64,000 nt of DNA from Tubiluchus corallicola (GCA_030141605.1 JAQGDQ010000073.1:312001-376000), one strand, 5' to 3'. Positions 34,801-47,320 are shown, numbered from the stretch's first letter. The notes: generated by a model not told the origin, from the letters alone. Numbers and translations are program-made.

Positions 34801-37800
34801 AATACCCCATTTCACCTGCACTCTTGTAATTTTCTGAGATAGCACTCTGCTGACAAGTGTCTATGATTTCGATTTACACCCAGCAGTTGAGGATATTATA
34901 AATTCTTAAATTGGAATGTGTTCAGAAAACAAAAGCCAGTTTTAAAAAGTTTTAAAACAAATGCAACCTATTGATGTTTTTCCAAGAGAAAGACCCAAAG
35001 CAAAATCGTCGTAAGAGTTACAACATTATGCTTCGTTTGAGTCAAGACTCTTAAAAGCATCATAAACAGCTTAAAAACAGCATTGTATGCCTGTATAAGA
35101 TCTTGATCCAGAAAGTTGCTGCCAAGGGTGCTATAGCCTTATTGTGGGGCACAGACACCTAACTTCTGATATTAATAACAGTTGTTGAAAACACCTTAAA
35201 AGAGTACAAAACAATGCTATGCTCTTACCCTTCCAGTGGCTGATATACGTCCATGGATCCCACCTTGAGAAATTGGTTTCCCTGTAACACAGGCTGCACT
35301 GTTCATGTCCTGAAAACCTAGAGACAATCACACCTTTAATCAAATACATTTACAGTATTACACTGAAGGCCATCAAAAATTTCAGGTAAATATTGAAAAA
35401 CAGGTATTATGAACAATAATGAGTGTAAAGTTAAAAATTTCATTTTATCTACTCACTTTGCAGAAATTATGGTATCATTAAAAGAAAATGAACTTATGAT
35501 AAGGCAGTGACTTCTGTAACAGTCACAGCAGTAATACTGTTTTGAACAAATCAGGTCTAAAGAAGACACCATTAAACAACATAGCTACCAAAAGTGTGAA
35601 AATTACATTTTTCTTGCTTTTATATTCTGCAAAAAATATATTAAGTACACTAAATGAATGCCTTGCACACCAATATCAGAATGCAGCTAAGTTAATAACA
35701 TAGCTAAGTGTTGGTAATAAATTTAACATTTTATGTCGCTAATGTAAAAATAGGCCGTACCAATTGTTTTTTCATATGTGCTTGCAATCCAGGACATTTC
35801 TCTTTCTCCTGTTCCCATATCTGGTGCTGGAACATCTACACCAGGTCCTTTAAAATAACATTGATAGCAACTCAGTTTGTATGATACTATGTAATACTAT
35901 TTAATACTTTACAACCTTGCAATATTTTTAAAACACTTTAATTTTTTTAAATACTTACTAAGTCTCACATTACTTTACACTGTTCATGAACTGATACCTT
36001 TACCAATTAAAAAATCACACAAAGTTTATTAGTAGTAGTTTCAGACTCCAATTAAAAGCAGTATGTGTGCAAAGTAGGCATAGCATTTATCCAACACTAT
36101 AAGAATTTAATGCACTGTTATAATATTTTCAAAAATAACATTGAATTTCCATTCAAACAAACTCAGATGTGAGTAGTACATATTTATTACTTGCTTCTAT
36201 ATAGTGAAAGTTTACAAGTGGCTTCATTTAATACTGTCAACATAATTTATCGAACTCTTACACCTCTGTACGTAAATTATATTAAAAAATATCTGTGTCA
36301 AAATTAATATGAGGATTGGGACGAGGGCTTAGCTTAGCAAGCGAGGCTTTTCGTATTAGCAAACGAATCTAAGTAACATAGAACCTGGTCAGCAAATGGA
36401 TGAACGACCTGCTGACCACACAGCTGGTTCTCTAACACACAATGCAATAATATGTGCACACAAATGCACTAATGTGGCTAAAATGCCTACGGTTCAGTGA
36501 TCCTCATCTTACAAGATTATCCTTGATAGCGAGTTATGTTCAGGTGCTACCATAAATATCAAGTAGACTTTGCCAATGTAAGGGGATTGTGCCTTACATT
36601 CTATCAAGTTGTATAGACAGCCAAGTAATTAATTGAAAGCAGTTCATGAATAATTCTATGCACATTTCTATACAGAACGAACAACCTTGCAAGAGCTTAC
36701 AGTAAACACAACTTTCCAGGTTTGTGCAGTAATGTATCTATAATTTAATTTTAATCATGGGGTAAAATGTGATTAGAATTACCAGTTTGAAAATGCATGT
36801 GTGGGTTACAAGGAAAAGCTTCCTATCAACAGTTAAACAGGCAGTATTCACAACTCATGCTAAATGGCAATCATACAGAGATCAGGTGTCGTATTAGTAT
36901 TACTTGTATTGAAAGCAGTTGCCACTTAAATATATAGTTGAACTACTTATAGCAAAGAGAATCTAACATTTAATGTGTGGTTTAGGAACAAATTAAGAGC
37001 TTAGTTAATATATGATAGATTCCTCAACAAAAGCAAAATAGCTTATTATGGTGTACATTTACAAAAATATCAGAAAGCTAAGGCATCTCACCAATGAATC
37101 CTTTCTTGGCAAGTTCAATTGTAAACCGTCGAGTGATTTTCTCAAGTTCATCCTCACTGTACTCTCGTGGATTAATCCGCACCCCAGATTTTGCACCACC
37201 AAATGGCACATCAACTACCGCACATTTATAAGTCATCAAAGCGGCCAATGCTTTGACTTCATCTGCATGCACATCACCACTGAATCTAATTCCTACACGA
37301 TAAAAAGTTGGCTTTTCAAAAACATCTGAAGCTAAAACATATACTGTATAATGGAATAACGTAAGTGATTTGTAGAGTAGATGTAATTAAAAAATCTGGT
37401 CAGTTATATTACTATTCAATTGTGAGTTTCGATTCGGAGTAGCTAGCAAATGAAACATTAAATGTAAACAAAAATCTAAATTTTAAACACACTAGCAAAA
37501 ACATATCCACACTAATGATGTGGGAATCTCATAAATCCAGAAAATCAATGAACAAGGTTCATCTTAGTTCATTTTAATCCAACAGAGCTAAGACACCACA
37601 GGATGAGCTATTGTAATGTATCACCATTGGGAAAGATTTTAAACTTAAACAGCTGGCTTTTCTATCATTAGCAATTCCACGAAATACCTGCAGTAATTTT
37701 TTACAGATGCAGTAAATCAAGCATGCTTTTTAAATAATATACCGTCAGATGCTCAAGAATCGTTGGAAAGTGCAACTAAAGAAGAATTGCATTATGTACA

Positions 37801-40323
37801 TGGTTGGTAATACCCGCACTGTTTTCGTAATACAGAATATGATTAACTACGAAGTATAGCAATTTGTGCAATTTGATATCATACAGACTTACTCAATTAG
37901 CCCAAGGTTTCTTACTTAACAGGTCAAAATATTTTTTATTTGTACATTGCTTTTCTAGTAAGTAAATTTTTTGTATGCATTTTAGCAAACGCTATGAACT
38001 TGTCAAGAGGCCAAAGTTCTAGAAGATCGAAACTGTATTGGCACAAGAATAACAGACTGTATTTAATCATCAGACTTTAGCATGTTTATTTAATCATCAG
38101 ACTTTAGCATGTTTATTTTACCAATAAGTCATATTAATTTATGGCTTACAAAACCTACTTGGATGATACATTATCAGTTTTTTATCACTAATATGTCAAT
38201 TTTGTATTATAAGGTGATAATGGTACAGCACTTAACACTAAGTCTAAGTGTTAGCAGGGCTTAATAACGCAGTTATCAAGACAGACACACATTTCAAAGA
38301 AAAAAACATTAAACTCAATGGCATCTGTGAGCACACATAGGCACGAAAATTTGTCACTTAAACAAACAAAAGTTTTGACTAGGATTATAGTCAATGAGTT
38401 ACTTTTAAGACATATAAGCAATATTAAGGTTCCTATAAATACAACTTTAACCTACAACTACAACTATAAACCTACAACTTTAAATACTTAGTAGGTTAAA
38501 AATGTGGATAAATCCTTGGGAGAATATGCAAATACAACTATTTACAACAAAATACAACTATTTTTCATTAATGAACATTTTAAATTTATAATTTTATAGT
38601 GTTAATTGAAGATGCATTACTTAGTTTTAACACAAATTGCTATTTAGCAAAGTTTCTAATAGTTTCAGCTCTAACTATGTAAATTAGTTTGTTTCTTACA
38701 TTCCTTTGAACCAGTTCTACAGCAGCCTTTCAAACATTTTCTATTTTTATCATAGTATTTGACTGAATTTGCCAAATCTAAACAAACTGTGAACAAGCTG
38801 TGCCGCAATCATTAACTAGAAAATTTCTACAGTTTGCAAAAATGAAACCATACTGCTGCTGCAAATATAAAACACTGAAGGCCTATTATTAGTATAGCGT
38901 CTGCAATGTAGCAGGTTTTAACGTACTGACACAGGTGGCATAATATAAATACTCTAACGCTTGCTAATGGCAAAAAGTGTCAATTTTAGGCTGATTTATC
39001 TTATGAATTGTTACACCATGGAAGAAGTCATAAGATAAAACACTAATTTTCATGTTACAACTAGCACAATTAAATCTCCACTAAAGTATCATTACTCCGC
39101 TGAAACTCAATAGCAAACATAACCTCTTTCCAAATGGAAAGTCAGTAAGTGATTAGCAAAGCTATTATCAAGTTGTATTTCTTTGTACATTTCAATGTTT
39201 TTCTTGTCTTTTTCAATTTCTTTTTCTTTTTTAAAGGATGTGAAATAAAACAAAATGCAGTGGATTCGCTTTTAGAAATGCTTTAGTTTTCCATAAACTT
39301 TTATTTTTTTGAGTACAAGTATTTTTAATAAAGCTCTTAAATAATTAAACATATTTTGTGATCTTCAACTTTTTAAAAACTATGTGACAGTTATTCGATG
39401 CAAATATGAGTGACATATAGTAACATCCTAAGGTCTGGTGTGTGTCTGCAAAAGTCCTGCATAACATGACTCATTCAGATGAGCTATTTACAGACTATCA
39501 TTCATCACCATAGGGCCAAGCTCAACAAATAATAATATACAGAATAAGTATTTAAAACACCAGATGTTACATTAAGAATTAGTACTTTGGAAAACTATAT
39601 ACATGTATGTAAAGGGTGGAAAATTGGTGGAATGGTCACAATGCAATCCTACAAATGATCAATAAAATAAATTGGTGATCACCGGGAAAACTGCTTCTGA
39701 AAGATTTTATCTGCTGTTAAGACATGTATGTCAATTCAGCATCTCATTTTAAAAGATTATCATACAAGTCTAAGTCCCAAGGCAGCACGAATCTGGACAT
39801 GTGAGTGATTCGATTCACTTTGCACATCAAACAAATGTCAAAATATTCTGCATCTCAAAACAAGATTAAGATCACAAACGATTTTGTCTGCACCATACAG
39901 TGTAAAACAGGAATGCTATACCCAAATGAAATACTGTGACTTACCACCTTTACATGGCTGTCTGTGCTGACTATGCTGTGCTCTCCAGCCATCAACCATT
40001 TCAATCTTTCCGTTGTCTCGCCGAATTGGAAAAGAAATTGATATCATTTGTGCACAAGGTTTGATTGCAGTGAGAATTCCCTGTACACGATCTCGCTTTT
40101 TCTCCAGTGATAAATTGCCCCCATAATTTGCAACCAATGAGTCCTCTATGATGTTGGCTGCTTTGTCATAGTTTTTATTTACCATGTGGTAGAAATTTGT
40201 TTCGTCATCACTATCCGCACTTGTGCTATAGTCTAACCGCGAAAGCAAATTAACTAGAGGGACAGTTTGTCTGGGTTTTTGTGAGACTAGTAGATAAGTT
40301 CGTAGTACTGTACTTCGCATCAT
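28829..40323 (-). CDS. GLUD1: Mitochondrial glutamate dehydrogenase, complete coding model
   Basis: Minus-strand coding exons: 40323-39945, 37292-37092, 35847-35761, 35317-35229, 34284-34186, 32656-32519, 31477-31340, 30594-30390, 29584-29493, 29011-28829 (TAA). All phases agree; 1611 nt, 536 residues (human 558). It converts glutamate to 2-oxoglutarate and ammonia with NAD(P) in the mitochondrial matrix. The N-terminus ([20 protein letters not shown]) is basic with no acidic residue, as in a matrix-targeting peptide. Key motifs: [26 protein letters not shown], catalytic-lysine motif PFGGAKSG (K161), [12 protein letters not shown], nucleotide-binding GCGNVG at about 286-291, [27 protein letters not shown]. 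The animal-type antenna ([12 protein letters not shown] to [15 protein letters not shown], about 440-485) is present, including the S, K and H that in human GDH form the GTP-inhibition site. For exon 35317 the acceptor CTCTAG keeps frame; the nearby TTTTCAG does not. The start codon follows a TTTCAG acceptor by ten bases, so a non-coding first exon exists upstream. Confidence 0.95.
32898..33868. mobile_element. 971-bp pogo/Tigger-like inverted-repeat element in a GDH intron
   Basis: Left end CAGTAGGCACCGCTTAATAGACT and right end (reverse complement) CAGTAGCTGCTTAATTGACTC share CAGTAG, GCTTAAT and GACT with a small gap, and both are flanked by TA (32896-32897, 33869-33870). This end style is typical of the pogo/Tigger branch of Tc1/mariner. 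Further inside the left end, runs such as ATTAACC and GACCCAATTAACC are also usual for that group. Whether remnants of a transposase frame survive in the centre is not clear. Confidence 0.65.
37293..39944 (-). other. First coding intron of GDH (2.65 kb)
   Basis: GTAAGT donor, GTGTAG acceptor. It contains a perfect 27-bp direct duplication (38061-38087 and 38088-38114, ATTTAATCATCAGACTTTAG...). Otherwise nothing recognised. The other GDH introns are AT-rich without recognisable content except the pogo-like element. Confidence 0.6.
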
Positions 40324-40333
40324 TGTCACTTCT

Positions 40334-42280
40334 CTGAAACACAGAAAAAAGTATGACTTAAAAACACCACAGAAGATAAATTTTATAATACTAAAACACT
40401 AACAATAAAAATCTGTGATGATCTATAGCCATCAAATTATCACACTGACTGAAAATATTAATCCGAAAGTTGTAATTGTTAAAAAATGTGGAATTCTGGA
40501 GTAATTTCTATCTTTAGTGATAGGACATTTTTGTATATAATAATAGATGGTGCTAGCAATTAAACTTTATAACAAAATTTTCACAGTAAGTGAGTGGTGC
40601 AAAAAGTATATTTTTAAAATTTAATAATAAGCAAATATACATGTATATATTTACAATTACAGGCCTTGAAATTTTACATTCAGATCAGGCCACTCATGGG
40701 CTGCATAAAAATTAAAAAAAAACTAATTCAAATGGGCTTCTGTTCACGTAGAACCTACCATTAAGAAGTCAAGTTCAGTTTTATTCATCAAGCAACATCT
40801 GTTGTTCTAACAAATTATGCTTGTTAAAACTGCTCTTTCACTATTTTAAAAAAATTATAGATACAAATTTTTATGCCAATTGACGTATGGTAATTGCCAA
40901 GGTTGCAGCACACACACACTGCATGTGTACTTATGAACTATTATGAGCTGGCAATAGGTTGCAGGTTATATAGTAAGCTAATCACACTTTTCTGCAATGT
41001 GCCTACCATATAAATCATCCGGAAAGTATTTTTACTCAGTGGCATACTTACGATTTTTTTTTATTGGTAGGCCGTAATATATATATATATATATATATGC
41101 AATGAGTTACCCATTCATTAGTGTTTCCATCGCTTACCCAGGTACTTACCCGCATTGTTTATCACCCGAACTTAATATTCCTACCTAGTTCCAACAATAT
41201 TATTAACAGGATATTTATTGTTTAAGAATTCATTTAAAATTTAAATGCTGCTTTCTGTGGCACATTTGTATTGTACAACATATACATACTAACAGACTAT
41301 TAACAGCTGTGCTGGCACACTGCCATCCTGCACTCAAACATGTTAGATTTCATCTTTAGCAAACTATTATTTGAAATACTGTATAGTAGTGTATTTCAGC
41401 ACTAACAAGCCAGCAGCGATTATATCTCCATCAGTTGCAAGCACGTAGCAGATCAAATCATTTTTGCCGAAGGGATGACTCACAAAACTTTACCGAAAAC
41501 AAACCGTAATTTCTTTATAAAAAGTCTGATTATCCAAATGGTTATTATTATTTATTAAGCTTTCAGGCCACTAACGACGATACCAACAAACTGATTGTTA
41601 AGTTTAACAATACAAAAAACCCCAATAGATTATTATAATCCCTACGCTGTAGCTGATTTAGCTGACAAAGCGTGCGTTACAAGTAATTAAGAAGTCTGGG
41701 AGATAAGGCGGTGCAGTAGTAAAACACCAGCATTTGCGTTCATAGCTCGTGTTCAGAACCTGAGCCTGTAATAACTCAATGTTAAGAAAACACTGCAGTT
41801 AGTTGAAATGCACACGTTTTTTATTTGCGAATCTAAATGATTACAATTTATTCACTGCCATTGAATAAATCTTAACAACTGGGCACCTGGGTAAGGAAAA
41901 GGATACCCGAGTTTGATTTTTGCTACAAGTGTAAACACTAACATTCGTGTTCTCAGGCCTCGAGCAAGTAATAGTAATGATTAACATCACTGCAAAAGAA
42001 CTGCAATTAAATGTCTGTGTACACAGATTTTTATTTTATGTTTTACTTTAGACGTTTACCAACTAAATGAAATGTACCAAGAAAGGCAACATGGCATTAA
42101 TTATATAATGAACTATACTGTACGGTAGTTATAAATACTGTGAAAGTCAAAAGCTTTTGTCGGGCCCAATAAATTTCTAGAAAAAATACTGTTTAATATG
42201 ATACCATAAACTCTTTCCTTGGAAACCAAACAGTTATAGAAATTATCGTTTTGCATCGCTACACAAAATTTGACTTTTCA
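40334..42280. other. Upstream intron/5' region of GDH
   Basis: Probably the intron between an untranslated first exon and the coding start. It holds a short (AT)n at 41074-41098. At 41703-41768 a GCGGTGCAGTAGTAAAAC...GTGTTCAGAACC arrangement looks like a decayed tRNA-derived SINE (box A/box B order). No coding exon seen. Confidence 0.4.
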
Positions 42281-42281
42281 T

Positions 42282-42420
42282 ACCACTTTTGTTGATGCAC
42301 GTGCGCTCGTAAACAAAGCAGCCACGTGTATAAAATAACCAATCAGAGAGTACCGTGATAAAAGGCACTTTAAATTTTATCATTGGTCACTTTCTTTGGG
42401 CCATGATGCCTTTAACGGCA
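42282..42420. promoter_or_regulatory. Candidate GDH promoter
   Basis: A compact cluster: GCACGTGC palindrome at 42297-42304, CACGTG at 42323-42328, TATAAAATA at 42329-42337, CCAAT at 42339-42343 and an inverted CCAAT (ATTGG) at 42382-42386. It lies 2 kb upstream of the GDH coding start, where a first exon is required, and just before the 5' edge of a LINE. E-box, CCAAT and TATA combinations are common promoter architecture. The direction and start site are inferred, not shown. Confidence 0.4.
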
Positions 42421-42433
42421 AAATGCAAAATTA

Positions 42434-44470
42434 TTAAAAAGGTCTATTACTAAAGATACAAAGAAAACTACTAAATAAATCAGCTACAGCGTAAGTGAAA
42501 AAATGAAGGGCAATAAATCTATGGGGCCTGATGGAATTCATGCAAGTATAGTTAAGAATAACGAAGATATCCTTATAAGGCAATGCTACAGATAATGAAC
42601 CAAAGTCTATCCAGTGGTATATTACCACCGAGTTTGAAAATGGCCAGCGTTTCAGCTATCCACAAAAAAAGGTGAAAGAGACTTAGCAAAAAATTACAGA
42701 TCTATCACTCTGACGTCAGTTGCTTGTAAATTGCTAGAGGGAATACTAAGGGATAAAATCTACAAGTTCATTACTGAACATAATCTCATTTGTGATAGTC
42801 AACATGGCTTCAGAACTGGCAGATCTTGTACTACCAATTTATTAGTTTCTCTTGAAGAATGGATGGATTTACTTGAGAACAAAGGTGAAGCTGATGTTAT
42901 CTATTACGACTTTTTAAAAGCATTTGATCGAGTACCCCATCTGAGCATTCTTCAAAAGCTTGAATCATACAGTAGGGGTGAGCATTCTTTACCAGAAAGC
43001 GAACTCGAATCGAACCGAATTTGTGACTTTCGAATTCGAATCGAACCGAACTTCAGTGTTTCGAATTCGAATCGAACTGAACTTCAGTGTTTCGAATTTG
43101 AACCGAATTCGAATTGAGACTGAACGATTTTCGAACTAGTTTTCGAAACACCAGTAAAAATTAGTCTTACAAAGATCATGCATATCACAAGATTTTGATC
43201 TGCAATAAAACGATTAGTAATTTGCTTAAAGTTGTGCGCAGAAATAACAACTAAATTATGTTAATTGCGTGACGCTTCAATCGTTTTAATGATCAGGAAC
43301 ATATGTGATTGAAGTGCTGAATTATTCGAATCTATAGTTTTAAATTCGAATCGAGTTCGAACTAAAAAAAATCGTTCGATTTGAATGTTCGAACTCGAAC
43401 TTCGATGCTCACCCCTATCATACGGAATTTGTGGTCACTTGCTAACATGGATTAATAGTTTTCTCTGTGGGAGAAGGCAATGTGTAGTAGTTAATGGGCA
43501 ACAATCAGAATGGGCAAATGTTACCAGTGGCATACCGCAGGGAAGCGTGCTTGGACCTATTTTATTCACTATTTACATAAATGATCTTCCTGAAGTTTTC
43601 AACTGTGGTAAGAGCCTGTTTGCAGATGACACTAAAATATATGGTAAAGCATGCTGCCTGGATGATTTTGGGGTCAAGCAGAATAATATTAACTATGTCG
43701 ACTAATGGTGTCGTCAATGGTAAATGGAATTTAACACCGAAAAATGCAAGCTCCTGACTATTGGAAGGCATGATACTGCAGGTCGTATATATAAAATGGC
43801 ACATGGACAAGGTTCTAAAGAAATTATAAGCGTCACAGAAGAAAAAGATCTGGATATCACCATCGACAGTATGCTTCATTTTCAAACACACAAGACTGAC
43901 TTTGGTCAAACGTAGTTTATCTTACCTTGACGGATCTATGGTGACCAAGCTATATAAATCAATGGTTCGTCCTATATTGGATTATGGTGATGTGATTTGG
44001 AGCCCAAGTTATCTAGACATAATAAGGAAAATTGAAAGTATACAACATAGAGCTACTAGACATGTACCTGCCATTTCTCATTTAAAATATGTTGCAAGAC
44101 TTACGATTCTGGGCCTTACAACTTTGTAGTACAGACGCAAAAGACAAGATTTAATCCAAACATTTCGTATTCTTAAAGGTATAGAAACGATCAACAGCAA
44201 AATAATTTTCCATTGACAGACATATCATGGTACCAGAGGTCACTCCTACAAAATCAAGAAGAGAACAGTTTCCCAAAGGTGGAGTAGAAGAAGATTCACA
44301 TTTGCAAGGCGAGTTATTAATGAGTGGAACATGCTGCCTGACCATGTAGTTCAAGCCTCCAATCCTGCCCAGTTTAAGTCTCGTCTCGATAGATACTGGA
44401 AAAACAATGCTGAAAAATATATTGACCCCAGGTTGCCACAATGGCAACAAGAAACCCTGTGCTACGCTTC
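42434..44470 (+). mobile_element. LINE (jockey/CR1-like) reverse-transcriptase region, 5'-truncated, with a nested MITE
   Basis: Plus-strand frames, in order: GNKSMGPDGIHASIVKN, a run with SAIHKK and KNYRSITLTSVACKLLE, 42731-42972 with HGFRTGRSCTTNLL and DFLKAFDRVPH, then after the inserted MITE 43418-43705 with NSFLCGRRQCVVVNG, GIPQGSVLGPILF, YINDLPE and the catalytic LFADDTKIYG, and 43724-44129 with EFNTEKCKLL, VKRSLSYLDGS, LYKSMVRPILDYGDVIW and IESIQHRATRHVP. The end (44150-44470) reads FARRVINEWNMLPDHVVQAS and KYIDPRLPQ. The catalytic FADD box is intact, but stops and frameshifts (about 43703, 43910, 44129, 44215) and the insertion inactivate it. No endonuclease domain is present, so it is 5'-truncated. 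It abuts the candidate GDH promoter. Confidence 0.92.
42973..43417. mobile_element. 445-bp hAT-type MITE nested in the LINE
   Basis: Perfect 13-bp terminal inverted repeats (TAGGGGTGAGCAT at 42973; complement ending 43417). Flanks TCATACAG (42965-42972) and TCATACGG (43418-43425) form an 8-bp target duplication with one change. Outside the element the LINE frame resumes directly when one duplicate copy is disregarded (codons for ESY continue into GICGH), so the original site was the TCATACGG form. The interior is made of repeated TCGAATTCGAATCGAACC-type units in both halves, giving extra internal palindromes. The 8-bp duplication and TAGGGGTG-type ends fit the hAT superfamily; there is no transposase. 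Confidence 0.92.
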
Positions 44471-44959
44471 ATGATCACAGTGAGCCACCTATTATGCTAT
44501 CTTTTTATATTGATAAATTAAACAAGGAAGAGTGGAGAGGTCTATAAGCTATTTATACTTAACCTCTATCCTTCGACGGTAATGGTAACGGTAACGGTAA
44601 TTGCCTTCCTGCAAAATGATGACGCTTGGGTGTTTTTGATGCAATAAAAAGGACTGCTCATATTAAAAACTTTTCTAGATTTAACTGTTAATATTGAAAA
44701 GCATTTCAGATCACGAAGATCGAATGCTATAAGTTTAGCTGCAAAGTGGAAGACAGTGGAAAGTTATTCAGATAGCGGGCACCAAACATCACCATCATCA
44801 TAATTATAGGTTTTATGAAATAGAAGCACTGTCAAGCACATGTATAGTTAACTGCTACTTTGTAAGTTTATTATAATTTTTCTGCTCTACAAAAAAATCA
44901 TAATAAATAAGTATGTGCCACATGACTTATGAAGTAGCAGTATACATATATATAGCAGT

Positions 44960-45148
44960 ATATATATATATATATGTATGTATGTATGTATGTATGCATG
45001 TATGTATGTATGTATGTATGTATGTATGTATGTATGTATGTATGTATGTATGTATGTATGTATGTATGTATGTATGTATGTATGTATGTATGTATGTATG
45101 TATGTATGTATGTATGTATGTATGTATGTATGTATGTATGTATGTATG

Positions 45149-45187
<39 letters not shown>
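44960..45187. repeat. (GTAT)n tetranucleotide array flanked by (TA)n
   Basis: About 180 bp of TATG/GTAT units (44976-45154) with one TGCA interruption, preceded and followed by TA runs. Long open frames on both strands here (repeating MYVC or IHTY) are artefacts of the repeat. Confidence 0.97.
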
Positions 45188-45189
<2 letters not shown>

Positions 45190-46090
45190 TTTGTGTCAGC
45201 TTTACTTGCTTGGCACAAAATAATGACGATCATTCAAAATCATTATAAAAATAGCTGCCTATATATTTTAATGTCATTTATAAATGGAACCTCACTTATG
45301 CAGTGACAAAATCTTGTTTTCGATACAAAAGACCAATTTTAAATATACCAGTTATGTGCTATAAAAAATTTGACTATTTCAGCAATGTGGCTTTTTATAA
45401 TTATTCTAGAAGGAAATGTGACAACTTTTTTTTACTTGCGGAGTGGTTAAGAACTTATCCTGCTACATTCAAGATGTTGGACTCGCCATCAGTCTGCCCC
45501 AACATGGAGAGTACCACTTATGAGATGTTGAGAACTCGAGGGCAACACAGCTTCTATAAGTGGCTTTTCTCCCACATCTGCAGATTGATCCAGTCCTTGC
45601 CTCCTACTCAGTTCATCTAGACTAGAAAGAAAATCTCAGAAAGCGATCTGCCTTGCCATTATATTCTTATCCACCCGGTCAAAATTTTCACCCACATAAT
45701 TATGGACAGATTTAACCCGTTCACTATGGAAGGCAGCACACTACCTCCTATGTTTTACTTGTAAGGGACGGAAGGGGCACATTGCCCCCCCCCCCCGAGC
45801 TCATCACTAATCGCCGTTACCTAGCTATGTTTATTTCGCTGCTACGGCCATGCAAAGACATTGTGGAAAAGTTTAACAGCTGTGGGATTGGGAACGCTTC
45901 ACAACAAGTAATGGTAATCAGTCAATCAGCGTCTGAAGCCAGGTACTTTCCATAATACTGTTCTGTGTAGTATGGTATCATGCAAAATCACTTGATGATG
46001 GTTGGCGAAAAGTATGTTTAGTCACTTGTCCTGCTTTCTTATAAAATAATAGCGGATTATGGAATGTGAATGTGTGTATAAATGAAACTG
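45188..46090. other. Unannotated; possible transposon remnants
   Basis: A plus-strand frame 45303-45620 (105 residues) has no recognised motif. At 45434-45500 TTGCGGAGTGGTTAAG resembles a tRNA box A (Leu/Ser type), perhaps a SINE remnant. A poly-C tract at about 45785-45798 with GGGGCACATTGCCCC before it looks like a transposon end. Confidence 0.35.
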
Positions 46091-46099
46091 ATATTCAAT

Positions 46100-47320
46100 A
46101 TTAGTGTTTATTAACAAATGGCTAGTTGTTTATGTACAATATTCTGTTTTAATAACACACCATAAGAATGCGGTCCTGTTAAAAAGCAACTATGTAATGA
46201 AAGAATTAAACCTCTTTGTTCTACAAGTGCTGTTCTCAGCAAGACCCAGGAATGGAAGACTAGGAAACAAGCAGCTCTGTATAGCTGAAACAGTAATATA
46301 TGTCGATCATAAAACTGCATGCGACTCCCTGGATAATGGTTACCTGTGGCCTTTCTCCAAGTCAATGGAATCCCTCCAAATTTTCATCTACAACCTTAAA
46401 CCGTTGTACTTCAATACCAACTGCTTTGCAAACTTCTCAAAGAAGAACATGCAGAGCCTCCTTTCCAATTCCTTTGCCACAACTTTGGTCATCTAGCTGC
46501 CAAGGCTGTGTCGTCACCATGCCAAACTTTTTCAATGTCACCATTGACTTCTGAATGAACAGATCTCTGGCTCCTGTGTCCTCATGTTGCACATAGCTAC
46601 TACCAACAGTTACTGGCCTCTGCTTCATAGAAAACATCACGGAACAGTTGACTATACACTCTACAGTGCTCTTGAAGTGCTTTCGATGGAAACTTCCCTT
46701 TAGGGTTTCCACGTGAGCTGAGCCAAAATTATGGGCCCAGTCTTTGTCAGTCTTCATGTCACTCCCTGCATGGTCCTCCATCTCATTCACAAAATAAGTT
46801 ATCGAAGTTTTGTGGAGTTTTGTCTATCTTAGCTGCATTCACTTAAGTCTGCGAGCAAGAGGATGCAGAAATTACAATTTTTAAGACGAAACACTGTCCA
46901 TTGGACCTTCGCAAAATGATGCAGTTTACAGCTTCAAAACATGCATTCTCTCAATAGACAAGCTCAGGAACCTTGACTCTTTCCATCAAAATAACCTGCA
47001 TATCATACTCGGTAACTGCTAGTTTAACTTTGTGATCAAAAAGAGCCATATACTGGAAAATGTGCACCCAATACACGTAGCTGCCGTCATCTGCCAAAAC
47101 CATCCGCATGTCATTATAGCCACCTGGCACATCTAGTTGAATCTGTCCCAGCCAGTCAAGATCTCCCCATTGCCACCAGTGTGTCCTTTGCCAAGAAACT
47201 GATCTCGGCTCCAATTAAAGTTCCTCGTAATTATATATGTCTTACTTGGATACAGTAAGTGATGCTTTAGTTTTTGCTGATGAAATTTGACAAGGACACA
47301 AAATGTCATGTAATGCACGA
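46100..47320 (-). pseudogene. Unidentified coding-like remnant, frames broken
   Basis: Three minus-strand stretches are open for longer than the surroundings and have balanced amino-acid composition: 47214-46951 (with DLDWLGQIQLDVPGGYNDMR and ADDGSYVYWVHIF), 46790-46437 (with KDWAHNFGSAHVETLKGSFH and VNCSVMFSMKQRPVTVG) and 46365-46111. They are separated by stops and shifts and no clean splice sites join them. I do not recognise the protein. It may be an old transposon coding region or a decayed gene; a resemblance of the WLG...GGYNDMR...DDGSYVYW stretch to fibrinogen-C-terminal-type folds crossed my mind but is too weak to claim. Confidence 0.35.

Noticed and set aside
35229-35311. GDH exon beginning at the strong TTTTCAG acceptor (GACATG)
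   Set aside because: It would break frame with the preceding exon; the CTCTAG acceptor six bases earlier restores phase and gives the expected residue count.
43562-43909. Minus-strand 115-residue frame
   Set aside because: Shadow of the plus-strand LINE reverse transcriptase.
44898-45306. Long open frames on both strands (IHTY and MYVC repeats)
   Set aside because: They are translations of the GTAT microsatellite; a 4-bp period keeps several frames open.
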